Source: Reclinomonas americana ATCC 50394
Taxonomy: Eukaryota; Jakobida; Jakobea; Jakobida
Length of the DNA: 64,000 bases
Reading direction: 5' to 3'
NCBI GenBank assembly: GCA_048213135.1
Contig: PS015010.1
Location: 248,001 to 312,000 of the forward strand
Shown here: positions 54,449 to 61,857 of the stretch, piece after piece
Layout of the letters: the number at the start of each line of letters is the position of its first letter
How positions within the stretch are numbered: the stretch's first letter is position 1
Made by a program: the position numbers and the translations under genes
The notes under the pieces: generated by a model
Seen by the model: the letters and a program-made list of their open reading frames with translations, nothing else
Database searches by the model: none
Told to the model about the DNA's origin: nothing

Positions 54449-55525
54449 ATGAACAACAGTGCCGATATACTTTCCAATCCTCCCGCACCGGAAGTGTTGC
54501 ACAGCCGCGTTACCTGTGAACATTTTGCAATAGTAAACGGACAGGTCACCTGGTTATTTACCCTCACTAATAAGAAAGGGCATTTTGTTAAGATCAGCAA
54601 TTACGGAGGAACCGTTACCGGCTGGGTGTCGGCTGACAAGGATGGCAAACTCACACACAATATCATTGGCTTTGATGACCCGCAGGTATATCTTCGACCA
54701 CATCCATTTTTTGGATCGCTGGTAGGACGTTATGCCAACCGTATTGCAGGCGGTAATTTCGAACTGGAAGGGAAAGCCTATCACCTGGTGGTTAATAACG
54801 GACCCAATCACCTGCATGGAGGTAATAATGGTTTCGACAAAGTGATATGGGAGCCATCAGTTGATGAGCATGGCGTACTGCATCTTTTCTACCTCAGCAA
54901 AGACGGGGAAGAAGGTTATCCCGGTAACCTGCAGGTGGGCGTTAGCTACCAGTTTACCGATGATGATGAACTGATTATTGAATACAGGGCTAAAACCGAT
55001 CAGCCTACACCCGTAAACCTTACCAATCACTGTTATTTCGACCTCAGCGGCAGGAACGAAAGTATACTGGACAATGAAATGAAAATAAATGCATCGCGGT
55101 ATACGAAGGTGGATGAAAACCTGGTGCCTACCGGCGAAATAGCACCGGTGCAAAATACTTTCCTTGATTTTACCAGTACAAAAAAGATAGGTGATCTGGA
55201 CACCGGTGAAGGATACGATCATAACTATGTGCTTGACCGTAACGGGAATGAACTCTTCGCCGCTGCAACAGTCACTGATCATCACTCAGGCAAAACACTC
55301 GAATTGTATACGACCGAACCGGGTGTGCAATTGTATACCGCCAACGGACTCGACGGTTCGTATATCAATCGCGAAGGATTGCCCATTCACAGCAAAACGG
55401 CTTTCTGTCTTGAGACACAGCATTTTCCCGATTCGCCCAACCAGCCATCTTTCCCCAATACCATATTGTACCCGGGTAAATTGTATGAGTCAAAAACGGT
55501 GTATGTGATTAGAAGTAAAAAGTAA
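54449..55525 (+). CDS. galM: Aldose 1-epimerase (mutarotase)
   Basis: 358 residues. Interconverts alpha and beta anomers of free aldoses. Marks: YGGTVTGW, FFGSLVGRYANRIAGGNFEL, GPNHLHGGNNGFDKVIWEP, LTNHCYFDLSGR (catalytic His), and FCLETQHFPDSPNQPSFP (catalytic Glu). No signal peptide is seen. It is the last gene of the rightward operon and would speed up entry of xylose or glucuronate. Its stop codon lies in the AT-rich repeat at 55513. Confidence 0.93.
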   Translation: MNNSADILSNPPAPEVLHSRVTCEHFAIVNGQVTWLFTLTNKKGHFVKISNYGGTVTGWVSADKDGKLTHNIIGFDDPQVYLRPHPFFGSLVGRYANRIAGGNFELEGKAYHLVVNNGPNHLHGGNNGFDKVIWEPSVDEHGVLHLFYLSKDGEEGYPGNLQVGVSYQFTDDDELIIEYRAKTDQPTPVNLTNHCYFDLSGRNESILDNEMKINASRYTKVDENLVPTGEIAPVQNTFLDFTSTKKIGDLDTGEGYDHNYVLDRNGNELFAAATVTDHHSGKTLELYTTEPGVQLYTANGLDGSYINREGLPIHSKTAFCLETQHFPDSPNQPSFPNTILYPGKLYESKTVYVIRSKK

Positions 55526-55545
55526 AAATTCAAAATTAAAAATTG
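55513..55545. repeat. AT-rich repeat arm after galM
   Basis: AAGTAAAAAGTAAAAATTC and AAAATTAAAAATTG words, close to the arms at 2078-2173. The repeat overlaps the last codons and stop of galM (TAA at 55523-55525). Confidence 0.5.
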
Positions 55546-55547
55546 GG

Positions 55548-55809
55548 TTGCGGTTGAATTTTTCACGCAAGGCTCGCGAAGGAGCAAAGACGCTGGGAGA
55601 GTATTTGAATTATCTCAGCGTTCTCTCGTTCTCTGCGGTAAAAAAATCTTCGCGTTTACTTAGCGTTCATCGTTGCTTTGCGGTCGGATTTTTCACGCAA
55701 GGCTCGCTAAGGAACAAAGCCGTTAAGTGCTATCTCTGCGTTCTCTTGTTCTCTGCGGTAAAAAATATTCACGTTTACTTTGTGTTCATCGTTGCTTTGC
55801 GGTTAAATC
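55548..55809. repeat. Two tandem copies of a 120-130-bp intergenic repeat
   Basis: Copy A 55548-55677 and copy B 55678-55796 share long exact blocks: TTTTTCACGCAAGGCTCGC, GTTCTCTGCGGTAAAAAA and GTTCATCGTTGCTTTGCGGT; copy B lacks about 11 bases in its first half. A third partial start (TTGCGGTTAAATC) follows at 55797. Words such as CGCAAGG, GCAAAGACGC and CTCTGCGGT are complementary-looking and recur inside each unit. No start codon with a believable protein exists, although an open frame runs from the repeat into nhaA. Confidence 0.75.
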
Positions 55810-55825
55810 TCTACTTTTACCCTCT

Positions 55826-56983
55826 ATGAGGATTACCAGATTATTCACGGAGTTTGTTGGCAGCGAAAAAGCCGGAGGGCTTATCCTTATTCTCTGCACA
55901 GCCGTTTCTCTTATCATTGCCAATTCATCTTGGCAGGCATCGTATATGTCGCTGTGGAACTACCCGGTAGCAGGACATACCCTCGTTCACTGGATCAACG
56001 ACGGTCTCATGACCATCTTCTTTCTTCTTATCGGCCTGGAACTGGAAAGAGAAGTATATGTTGGTGAATTGTCTGATCCTAAAAATGCGGTTCTGCCTGT
56101 AGCCGGCGCACTGGGTGGTATGATCGTACCCGCGTCCATTTATCTGTTCTTCAATTACGGAACAGCCACGCAATCAGGTGCAGGTATTCCCATGGCTACA
56201 GACATCGCTTTTGCATTGGGCATATTATCGTTACTCGGCTCCCGTGTACCGCCTGCATTAAAAGTATTCCTCACCGCGCTGGCGGTTATCGACGATCTCG
56301 GCGCTATACTCGTTATCGCCGTCTTCTATACCCAAACACTTTCCTGGTTATACCTTGGCATCGCGATCGGGGTGTGGCTGCTGTTGCTCCTGCTCAACCG
56401 GTTGAAAGTATATCATCTGCTGCCTTACCTGCTGGGGGGTATCGTTATGTGGTATTGTATGCTGCATTCGGGTGTGCATGCCACCATTACCGGTATATTG
56501 CTGGCCTTCGCCATACCTTTTGAAAAAGGAGATGAAGGTTCGGTATCCTACCGGCTGCAACATCATCTGCATATACCTGTCGCCTTTATCATACTGCCGC
56601 TTTTTGCACTGGCGAATACTGCCATTGTCATCAGCGGTAATCCGGTAACTCTTCTGCAATCAGCTTATGGTATGGGTATTCTTACCGGCCTCGTCGCAGG
56701 AAAAGTACTCGGTATTTCTCTCTTCTGTTTCCTGGCTGTAGTTGCCGGCGCCTGCAAATTACCGGAGGGTACCAGCTGGAAAAGTATCATTGCTACCGCT
56801 ATGCTCGGGGGGATTGGTTTTACCATGTCTATTTTTATCTGCCTGCTGGCCTTTACCGATAATGAGATCATCAACAACGCCAAATTCATAATACTCGCGG
56901 CTTCGCTATTAGCGGGCATTATCGGATTTGCGCTGCTGCGGGTATTTCTTCCCCACTATATAGCGAAACAACCCCAGGACTGA
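55826..56983 (+). CDS. nhaA: Na+/H+ antiporter NhaA
   Basis: 385 residues from the ATG at 55826; an open frame reaches back to 55727 through the tandem repeat, but NhaA proteins start with RITRLFTEFVGSEKAGG. About 12 membrane helices. Marks: GLMTIFFLLIGLELEREVYVG, the discontinuous helix GIPMATDIAFALGILSLLG with the sodium-binding Asp pair in ALAVIDDLGAILVIAVFY. It exchanges internal Na+ for external H+ and sets pH and salt balance; it could help a Na+-coupled symporter such as the one upstream, but the repeat separates the operons. Confidence 0.96.
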   Translation: MRITRLFTEFVGSEKAGGLILILCTAVSLIIANSSWQASYMSLWNYPVAGHTLVHWINDGLMTIFFLLIGLELEREVYVGELSDPKNAVLPVAGALGGMIVPASIYLFFNYGTATQSGAGIPMATDIAFALGILSLLGSRVPPALKVFLTALAVIDDLGAILVIAVFYTQTLSWLYLGIAIGVWLLLLLLNRLKVYHLLPYLLGGIVMWYCMLHSGVHATITGILLAFAIPFEKGDEGSVSYRLQHHLHIPVAFIILPLFALANTAIVISGNPVTLLQSAYGMGILTGLVAGKVLGISLFCFLAVVAGACKLPEGTSWKSIIATAMLGGIGFTMSIFICLLAFTDNEIINNAKFIILAASLLAGIIGFALLRVFLPHYIAKQPQD

Positions 56984-56991
56984 CCCCGTTA

Positions 56992-57045
56992 ATTCTACGG
57001 GACCGTTCCCGTAATTCCCGGTAGAAAAAAAACTACATTTTTTTC
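56992..57045 (+). terminator. Possible terminator after nhaA
   Basis: An imperfect stem with TTCTAC (about 56993) pairing to GTAGAA (about 57021) and CGGGA/TCCCG inside, followed by AAAAAAACTACATTTTTTT, itself an A-T hairpin with a T-run. The structure is weaker than the other terminators here. Confidence 0.35.
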
Positions 57046-57080
57046 GAATACTGTTCTATAGTCTGCTGTTTTTACGATCG

Positions 57081-57088
57081 TATCTTTG
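57081..57088 (+). promoter_or_regulatory. -7 promoter element ahead of the candidate small RNA
   Basis: TATCTTTG fits TAnnTTTG exactly. No clear TTTG lies 19-20 bases before it, so only half of the consensus is supported. Confidence 0.45.
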
Positions 57089-57094
57089 TACAGA

Positions 57095-57216
57095 ATTTTC
57101 ATGTAAAGGATAGTTTGAGATCCACTCCCTATGAAACAGACCGTACTGATTCGAAATCACTAAAATCCTATCAGTTCCTTTGAAAAGCCCCGAACAAGGG
57201 GCTTTTTTCTTTTTAT
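57095..57216 (+). ncRNA. Candidate small RNA between nhaA and the histidine kinase gene
   Basis: About 120 bases from just behind TATCTTTG (57081-57088) to a strong terminator (57183-57216), in a gap with no real gene. The only open frame inside is ten codons (57131-57163). This promoter-to-terminator arrangement is the usual picture of a bacterial sRNA. It does not look like 6S RNA, tmRNA or the SRP RNA. The exact 5' end is a guess. Confidence 0.45.
57183..57216 (+). terminator. Intrinsic terminator, probably used from both sides
   Basis: AAAAGCCCC (57183-57191) pairs with GGGGCTTTT (57198-57206), followed by TTCTTTTTAT. On the minus strand it also ends in TTTTC, so it can close the convergent histidine kinase transcript. 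Confidence 0.8.
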
Positions 57217-57253
57217 ACTCGTTCCAGTAATCGTGAATTGCAGATGAAGTAAC

Positions 57254-59182
57254 TCAGCCGGGCAGCAGGTCTGCCGATAAAGGAAATGTTATTGCCAGTT
57301 CACAACCGGCCCCGGGTTGCGATTGCAGGCTCACTTTTCCATTGCTGAGTTCTGCACGGCTGATGATGTTGCGGATGCCCACGCCGTTTCTTTTGGAGGC
57401 CGGGTCAAAACCATGACCGTCGTCTTTGATCACCAGCTCCAGTTTTTCATCATGTTGTGCCAGGCTGATGCTGACGTGTTCCGCCGCCGCATGTTTGATG
57501 ATGTTGTTCATCTGTTCCTGTGTAATGCGGAAGATGGTCAGTTTTAATTTATCCGAAAGCAGGTCTTCGTCGCACTGGTCATGTGTTATACTGATGTTGA
57601 TGCGGTTGAATTGCCGGATGGTATCTGCAAGATCGCCGATGGCCTGCAGCAGGCCCACTTCACCCAGCGATGGAGGCAACAGGGAACTGGAGAGCATCCT
57701 GATCTCCGCCATCGCTTTGTCGATCAGCAGTTTGCTTTCCTGCAGCATATCGTTCCTTACCTTTCCTTCGGCGAGCATACACTCCAGGTAGAGTTTGGTT
57801 GTAGCCAGTATCTGGTTAATATTATCGTGGAGTTCTTCTCCCAGTTTTTGTCTTTCTTTTTCCTGGCCGGTGATTATGGCTTCGGCCGTCTGCTGCTGGC
57901 GCAGTTGTCTTTCTTCTTTCAGCCTGTTCTCCAGTTTCACCTGTTCGGTAATATCCCGTTGGGTACCCCATGCCCGCCGGGAGTAGTCGCCTTCAATGAT
58001 CCCGATCATATTGTTGACAAATACCACATCGTTACCATTCCTGTCTGTTTCATAACTGATCTCTTCTGTTATTTTAAGACCGTTGCTGAAAAAGCGGTTG
58101 AGGTAGTTGATGTTGTTGGGGTTTTCCGGCGGCAGTATCTTATTAAGCGGTATGCCGATGATCTCTTCGGCTTTATTGAAACCATACATGCGGGCAAAGG
58201 CATCATTACATTCGGCTACCCAGGCATTGTTATAGCAGTAGTCAACCATCTCTTTGATGGATGCATGAATGTAAACAGGTTCCGCTATTTCCACCCGCCA
58301 GATGCCTTCCTTGCTTTGCTGTACAAACATTTTGTACCGCATTTCGCTTTCTTCAATCGCTTTCTGGGTTTGTTTGCGTGCGGTGATGTCTTCGGCGGCA
58401 CCGATCATACGCATAGCCTGGCCTGCTTCGTTACGCAGGACATACCCCCGGTCAAAAATATCAGCATAGTTTCCGTCGGGTTTCCGGAAACGGTATTCCA
58501 GGCTGAAGGAATTAGCGGAAGGGTCTTTTTTGCAGGCTTCCAGTTGCTGCATGACCTGCTCCCTGTCATCGGGATGGAGATAATCAGACCACAGGCCAAT
58601 GGTTTTGATGCTGTCGTTATTGCGGTGGCCGTATACTTTTTCCACGCCGGAACAATTGCGGAATATTTCGCCGGTAAGAAGGTCCCAGTCCCATACCAGG
58701 TCATTGGTGGCTTTCACTACCATGTCATAGCGGTCATTGCTCAGGCGTATATTCGCTTCCGTTATTTTTCTTTCGCTGATATCGGTGATCATTACGCTTA
58801 CCAGCTGGCGGCCGGGTGTACCGGTGAAGTGGAGCAGGGATATTTCAACAGGAAACTGCTGCCCGTTCTTACGGGTGCCCCTGGCTTCGGTAGTCACCTT
58901 GCCTGTCTTTTCCAGCTCGATCAGCGGGAGTATCAGGTCTTCGTCGGTATAATCAATGAGTTGCTGAAGTGTAAGTGCGGAGAATTCTTCCCGTGTATAG
59001 CCGAATACATCACTGGCGCACCCGTTGGCATCTACGATGTGGCCATTCGTAATACCCAGCAGGAATGCGTGGGATGACTGCATGATCGTTTCCCTGTACC
59101 AGGTCTCGGTAACAGGAGTGGAAGAAGAGGTAAGTGCTGTTGTTACGGGATCGGCCCGGAGCAACAGGTTCGTTTTTTTCAT
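57254..59182 (-). CDS. Cytoplasmic multi-PAS sensor histidine kinase (NarL-partner type)
   Basis: 642 residues without membrane helices. Three PAS domains: about 28-140 (GYTREEFSALTLQQLIDYTD, then VSVMITDISERK), 145-270 (WDWDLLTGEIFRNCSGVEKV, GAAEDITARKQ) and 280-415 (GFNKAEEIIGIPLNKILPPE, GTQRDITEQVK). Then HisKA_3 with His452 in GEELHDNINQILATTK and an HATPase domain with EQMNNIIKHAAAEHV, IKDDGHGFD and NGVGIRNIISRAE. PAS domains may bind a cofactor or a small ligand; none can be named. The divergent NarL-type regulator at 59460 is the likely partner. Confidence 0.93.
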   Translation of the reverse strand: MKKTNLLLRADPVTTALTSSSTPVTETWYRETIMQSSHAFLLGITNGHIVDANGCASDVFGYTREEFSALTLQQLIDYTDEDLILPLIELEKTGKVTTEARGTRKNGQQFPVEISLLHFTGTPGRQLVSVMITDISERKITEANIRLSNDRYDMVVKATNDLVWDWDLLTGEIFRNCSGVEKVYGHRNNDSIKTIGLWSDYLHPDDREQVMQQLEACKKDPSANSFSLEYRFRKPDGNYADIFDRGYVLRNEAGQAMRMIGAAEDITARKQTQKAIEESEMRYKMFVQQSKEGIWRVEIAEPVYIHASIKEMVDYCYNNAWVAECNDAFARMYGFNKAEEIIGIPLNKILPPENPNNINYLNRFFSNGLKITEEISYETDRNGNDVVFVNNMIGIIEGDYSRRAWGTQRDITEQVKLENRLKEERQLRQQQTAEAIITGQEKERQKLGEELHDNINQILATTKLYLECMLAEGKVRNDMLQESKLLIDKAMAEIRMLSSSLLPPSLGEVGLLQAIGDLADTIRQFNRINISITHDQCDEDLLSDKLKLTIFRITQEQMNNIIKHAAAEHVSISLAQHDEKLELVIKDDGHGFDPASKRNGVGIRNIISRAELSNGKVSLQSQPGAGCELAITFPLSADLLPG

Positions 59183-59397
59183 TCACGATTGGATTTAATC
59201 GGTGTGCGTTAAGGCATTTCTGGTGAATGCTTTTCCGCGTTGGTTTTCAAAGGATGGCCTGGTTAGCGGTTATCAGATTTAAAACGGGTCTTTCTGGTTT
59301 TCTGTAATACAGAGCCGGGAAATGTGCACGGCTAATATATTATAAAGCAAAGATTTACAAAATTCATTTTGCAGGATATAGACCGGACGCTTCTTTT

Positions 59398-59429
59398 TTT
59401 GTCGAAAGAATTCTATTTGATTAGATTTG
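59398..59429 (+). promoter_or_regulatory. Promoter of the response-regulator gene
   Basis: TTTG (59398-59401), 20 bases, TAGATTTG (59422-59429): an exact match to TTTG-N19/20-TAnnTTTG, 30 bases before the ATG at 59460. Confidence 0.7.
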
Positions 59430-59459
59430 CAGGATTATTTAGGACCCTAATCGAAGATC

Positions 59460-60086
59460 ATGAAACGTTTTTTACTGGTAGACGACCACGTTGTGGTCCG
59501 ATCCGGTATTAAAGTACTGTTATCCGATATTTATAAACCGGCTGTCATTGATGAAGCCTACGATGGTGAAAGTGCCATAGAAAAACTGAAGGAACATCAA
59601 TACGATCTTATTATGTTGGATATACAGATGCCTAATACCGATACACTCGGGCTTATGAGGTATATCCACACCGAATACCCCCAGGCTCGTGTGCTGGTAT
59701 TCTCCATGAGTGCGGAGAATATTTATGCCAAGCGCTTTATCAAGGCCGGTGCTTATGGATTTGTGTCCAAGGAAGCCCCGCTTGACGATATTACCCGTGC
59801 TATCGATGTGATTCTCAACAACCGCAAGTTCATCAGCGATACCCTGGCCGATTCACTGGCCGAGGATTCCTTTATGGGGCGTTCTTCCAATCCCTTTAAT
59901 GAACTGTCGCCCCGCGAGTTCGAAATTGTTTCACTCCTCCTTTCCGGCAAGACCGTGAGCGAGATCGCTCATACCCTCAACATACAGACCTCCACCGTAG
60001 GAACACACAAGGCCCGCCTGTTTGAAAAACTCGGCGTGGGAAATATACTTGAACTCAAAGAGTTAGCTACTACATACAATCTTTAA
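59460..60086 (+). CDS. NarL/FixJ-family response regulator
   Basis: 208 residues. Receiver domain (1-120): acidic pair in VDDHVV, phospho-acceptor Asp54 in IMLDIQMPNT, Ser in LVFSMSA, Lys in GFVSKEAP. C-terminal LuxR-type HTH (about 145-205): LSPREFEIVSLLLSGKTVSE, IAHTLNIQTSTVGTHKARLF. It would be phosphorylated by the divergent PAS kinase and control transcription. Targets are not visible. A 25-bp hairpin repeat starts directly at its stop codon. Confidence 0.95.
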   Translation: MKRFLLVDDHVVVRSGIKVLLSDIYKPAVIDEAYDGESAIEKLKEHQYDLIMLDIQMPNTDTLGLMRYIHTEYPQARVLVFSMSAENIYAKRFIKAGAYGFVSKEAPLDDITRAIDVILNNRKFISDTLADSLAEDSFMGRSSNPFNELSPREFEIVSLLLSGKTVSEIAHTLNIQTSTVGTHKARLFEKLGVGNILELKELATTYNL

Positions 60087-60155
60087 ATTACTAATTACGA
60101 ATTACTAATTGCCTGGCTTATTACATTCGTAATTAGTAATTCGTAATTGGTAATT
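60086..60155. repeat. AT-rich inverted repeat: 25-bp arms, one mismatch
   Basis: Arm 60086-60110 (AATTACTAATTACGAATTAC and the next five bases) is the reverse complement of 60131-60155 except at one base (G-T in RNA). The 20-base centre is GCCTGGCTTATTACATTCGT. A single arm of the same family is at 53220-53245. The element begins at the last base of the response-regulator stop and may protect or end that mRNA. Confidence 0.75.
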
Positions 60156-60291
60156 ATTCCTGTATTAGAATTTTTTCTATAGAACATCAGCTCCAACTAC
60201 TACGCCACGCCAGCTTTTTACTTTTGATTTTCGCACCCTGAAACGGAACACTGAAAAGTTCCATTAAAACCAACTCCATAAAATCCGCTCT

Positions 60292-61833
60292 ATGAAAAAA
60301 CTGCTCCAGGGTATTTTACTCATTTGTTTTGCTGTACAGTCACAGGCGCAGATTGGCATCGGTACCACTTCACCCAATTCCACGCTTGATGTACGAGGCT
60401 CCCTGTCTATGGGTTACCGTTCTTTTACAGCGAGTACCACCGCGGCTTCCACCGATCATAGTCTTGTTTACACCGGTACCACCGCCGCTGCGCTTACCCT
60501 GCCCGATGCCACAGCCTGTGCCGGCCGTACTTACATGGTTAAGAATTCATCGGCAACCACACCTGTGCCCCTGCTTACCATCAACACCACCTCTTCACAA
60601 ACCATCGACGGTGCTGCTACCTGGCTGCTCGACGAGAGCAAGGAAATGATCACGGTAGTAAGTAATGGTACCAACTGGAACGTGGTTGGTGCGGGACCTG
60701 CACGGGCCCGGACCAATTTTGTATTGGTACAATCGGTATCTGATCTGCCGGCGCCGTCGGCCGGGGTGATCACACTGGCAGCGAATACGGTATATGAAGT
60801 GAACGGTACTATCGTACTCACGAGCAAGATCAATCTCAATGGCTGCTACCTGGTAGGTACTGATGCCAATAATGATAAACTGGTGTATACGCCTGCATCC
60901 GGTGAAATGTTCACGGGTAACAAAGGCGGCACCATTAAAACCCTTACCCTGGTGGCCAATACCACCGGCGCCAAATTGTTTAACCTCGACCTGGCGGCAG
61001 GCGAGAATATACTGGTTCGTGATGCCATCATCGCTAACTGTAAAGATGTGGGCCTGATCAAGGGCGCTAACATCTGCTTCTTCAGTGTGATTAATTTTTC
61101 CGGTAATACAACTGGCATTGTCTTCCAGAATATCTCCAACCTCCTGCTGGATAACACCGCCTGGTTTCCCAATAACTCCGGCACATTTGAAAAGCTGGTA
61201 GGCACATTTGATGTGATCGAAAAACTGGGCGGGTTCAGTCAACCCATGCTGGCCTCATCTGCCGTAGGTTTTGACGTTAGCGGCATCACCAGTATTACCG
61301 AAGCCGGTAATCTCAAAAACACCGCCTTTATGGGTACGGGTACCAAAGTGAACGGTACATTTTCCTATAAATGGGAAGTGGAAGCATCCGGCATTCCTAC
61401 AGAAAAAGACGCGGTGGCAACGGGCTCCCTGTATGTGTCCGCTTCCGCGGCAACGTCCATAACCGCCATTAATTCACCTAAAAAAATTGCCGGTACAACA
61501 ACCACGACAGAACTCATGCGTTTCAGCTCACCTTCCAGCAACAGGCTGCAATACGATGGTACCAAAACCCGCAGTTTTACTGTGAACGCGGCTATGTCCG
61601 TAACCGGGGCGCTGGGTACTTATCTCTATTCTTTCTACATCTACAAGAACGGAGTACAGGTAAGTTCATCCAAGCAAAAGACAAAAGTGTATTCGCTTTC
61701 GGGTGATATACAGGTAGTGGCGATCGTTTGCACAGTAACCATGTCGCCCGGCGATTATGTAGAAGTGTGGACAGAGAATAATGAGTTCATCGCCAGTCTT
61801 ACAGCGCAGAACATGACGCTTACCGTTAAATAA
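60292..61833 (+). CDS. Exported protein with beta-helix-like middle and jellyroll C-terminus
   Basis: 513 residues. Signal peptide (GILLICFAVQSQAQ), then IGIGTTSPNSTLDVRGSLSM, the short motif that starts many tail-fibre-like surface proteins of Bacteroidota. The middle (about 140-330) is rich in short beta-strands (LAANTVYEVNGTIVLTSKIN, GGTIKTLTLVANTTGAKLFN), like a right-handed beta-helix. The last 110 residues (FTVNAAMSVTGALGTYLYSF ... VTMSPGDYVEVWTENN) resemble a C1q/TNF-like or phage-type jellyroll. No T9SS sorting domain is visible. I do not recognise a function; surface display is likely. It leads a two-gene unit with the next gene. Confidence 0.6.
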   Translation: MKKLLQGILLICFAVQSQAQIGIGTTSPNSTLDVRGSLSMGYRSFTASTTAASTDHSLVYTGTTAAALTLPDATACAGRTYMVKNSSATTPVPLLTINTTSSQTIDGAATWLLDESKEMITVVSNGTNWNVVGAGPARARTNFVLVQSVSDLPAPSAGVITLAANTVYEVNGTIVLTSKINLNGCYLVGTDANNDKLVYTPASGEMFTGNKGGTIKTLTLVANTTGAKLFNLDLAAGENILVRDAIIANCKDVGLIKGANICFFSVINFSGNTTGIVFQNISNLLLDNTAWFPNNSGTFEKLVGTFDVIEKLGGFSQPMLASSAVGFDVSGITSITEAGNLKNTAFMGTGTKVNGTFSYKWEVEASGIPTEKDAVATGSLYVSASAATSITAINSPKKIAGTTTTTELMRFSSPSSNRLQYDGTKTRSFTVNAAMSVTGALGTYLYSFYIYKNGVQVSSSKQKTKVYSLSGDIQVVAIVCTVTMSPGDYVEVWTENNEFIASLTAQNMTLTVK

Positions 61834-61857
61834 TTCCTCACCCTCAACCATAAGGTT

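Noticed and set aside
55548-55809. CRISPR array or rRNA fragment
   Set aside because: Units are 120-130 bp with no repeat-spacer order; no rRNA similarity that I can recognise.
55727-55825. An N-terminal extension of NhaA through the tandem repeat
   Set aside because: The residues are translated repeat sequence; NhaA homologues start at the ATG at 55826.
57131-57163. A ten-codon peptide inside the candidate small RNA
   Set aside because: Too short to judge, no ribosome-binding support; treated as part of the RNA.
57581-59077. A 498-codon open frame on the plus strand inside the histidine kinase gene
   Set aside because: It lies wholly antisense to a gene with clear PAS, HisKA_3 and HATPase motifs and shows no domain of its own. 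Long antisense frames come from codon use.
60292-61833. Prophage tail-spike gene
   Set aside because: It has a Sec signal peptide and no neighbouring phage genes, integrase or lysis genes.
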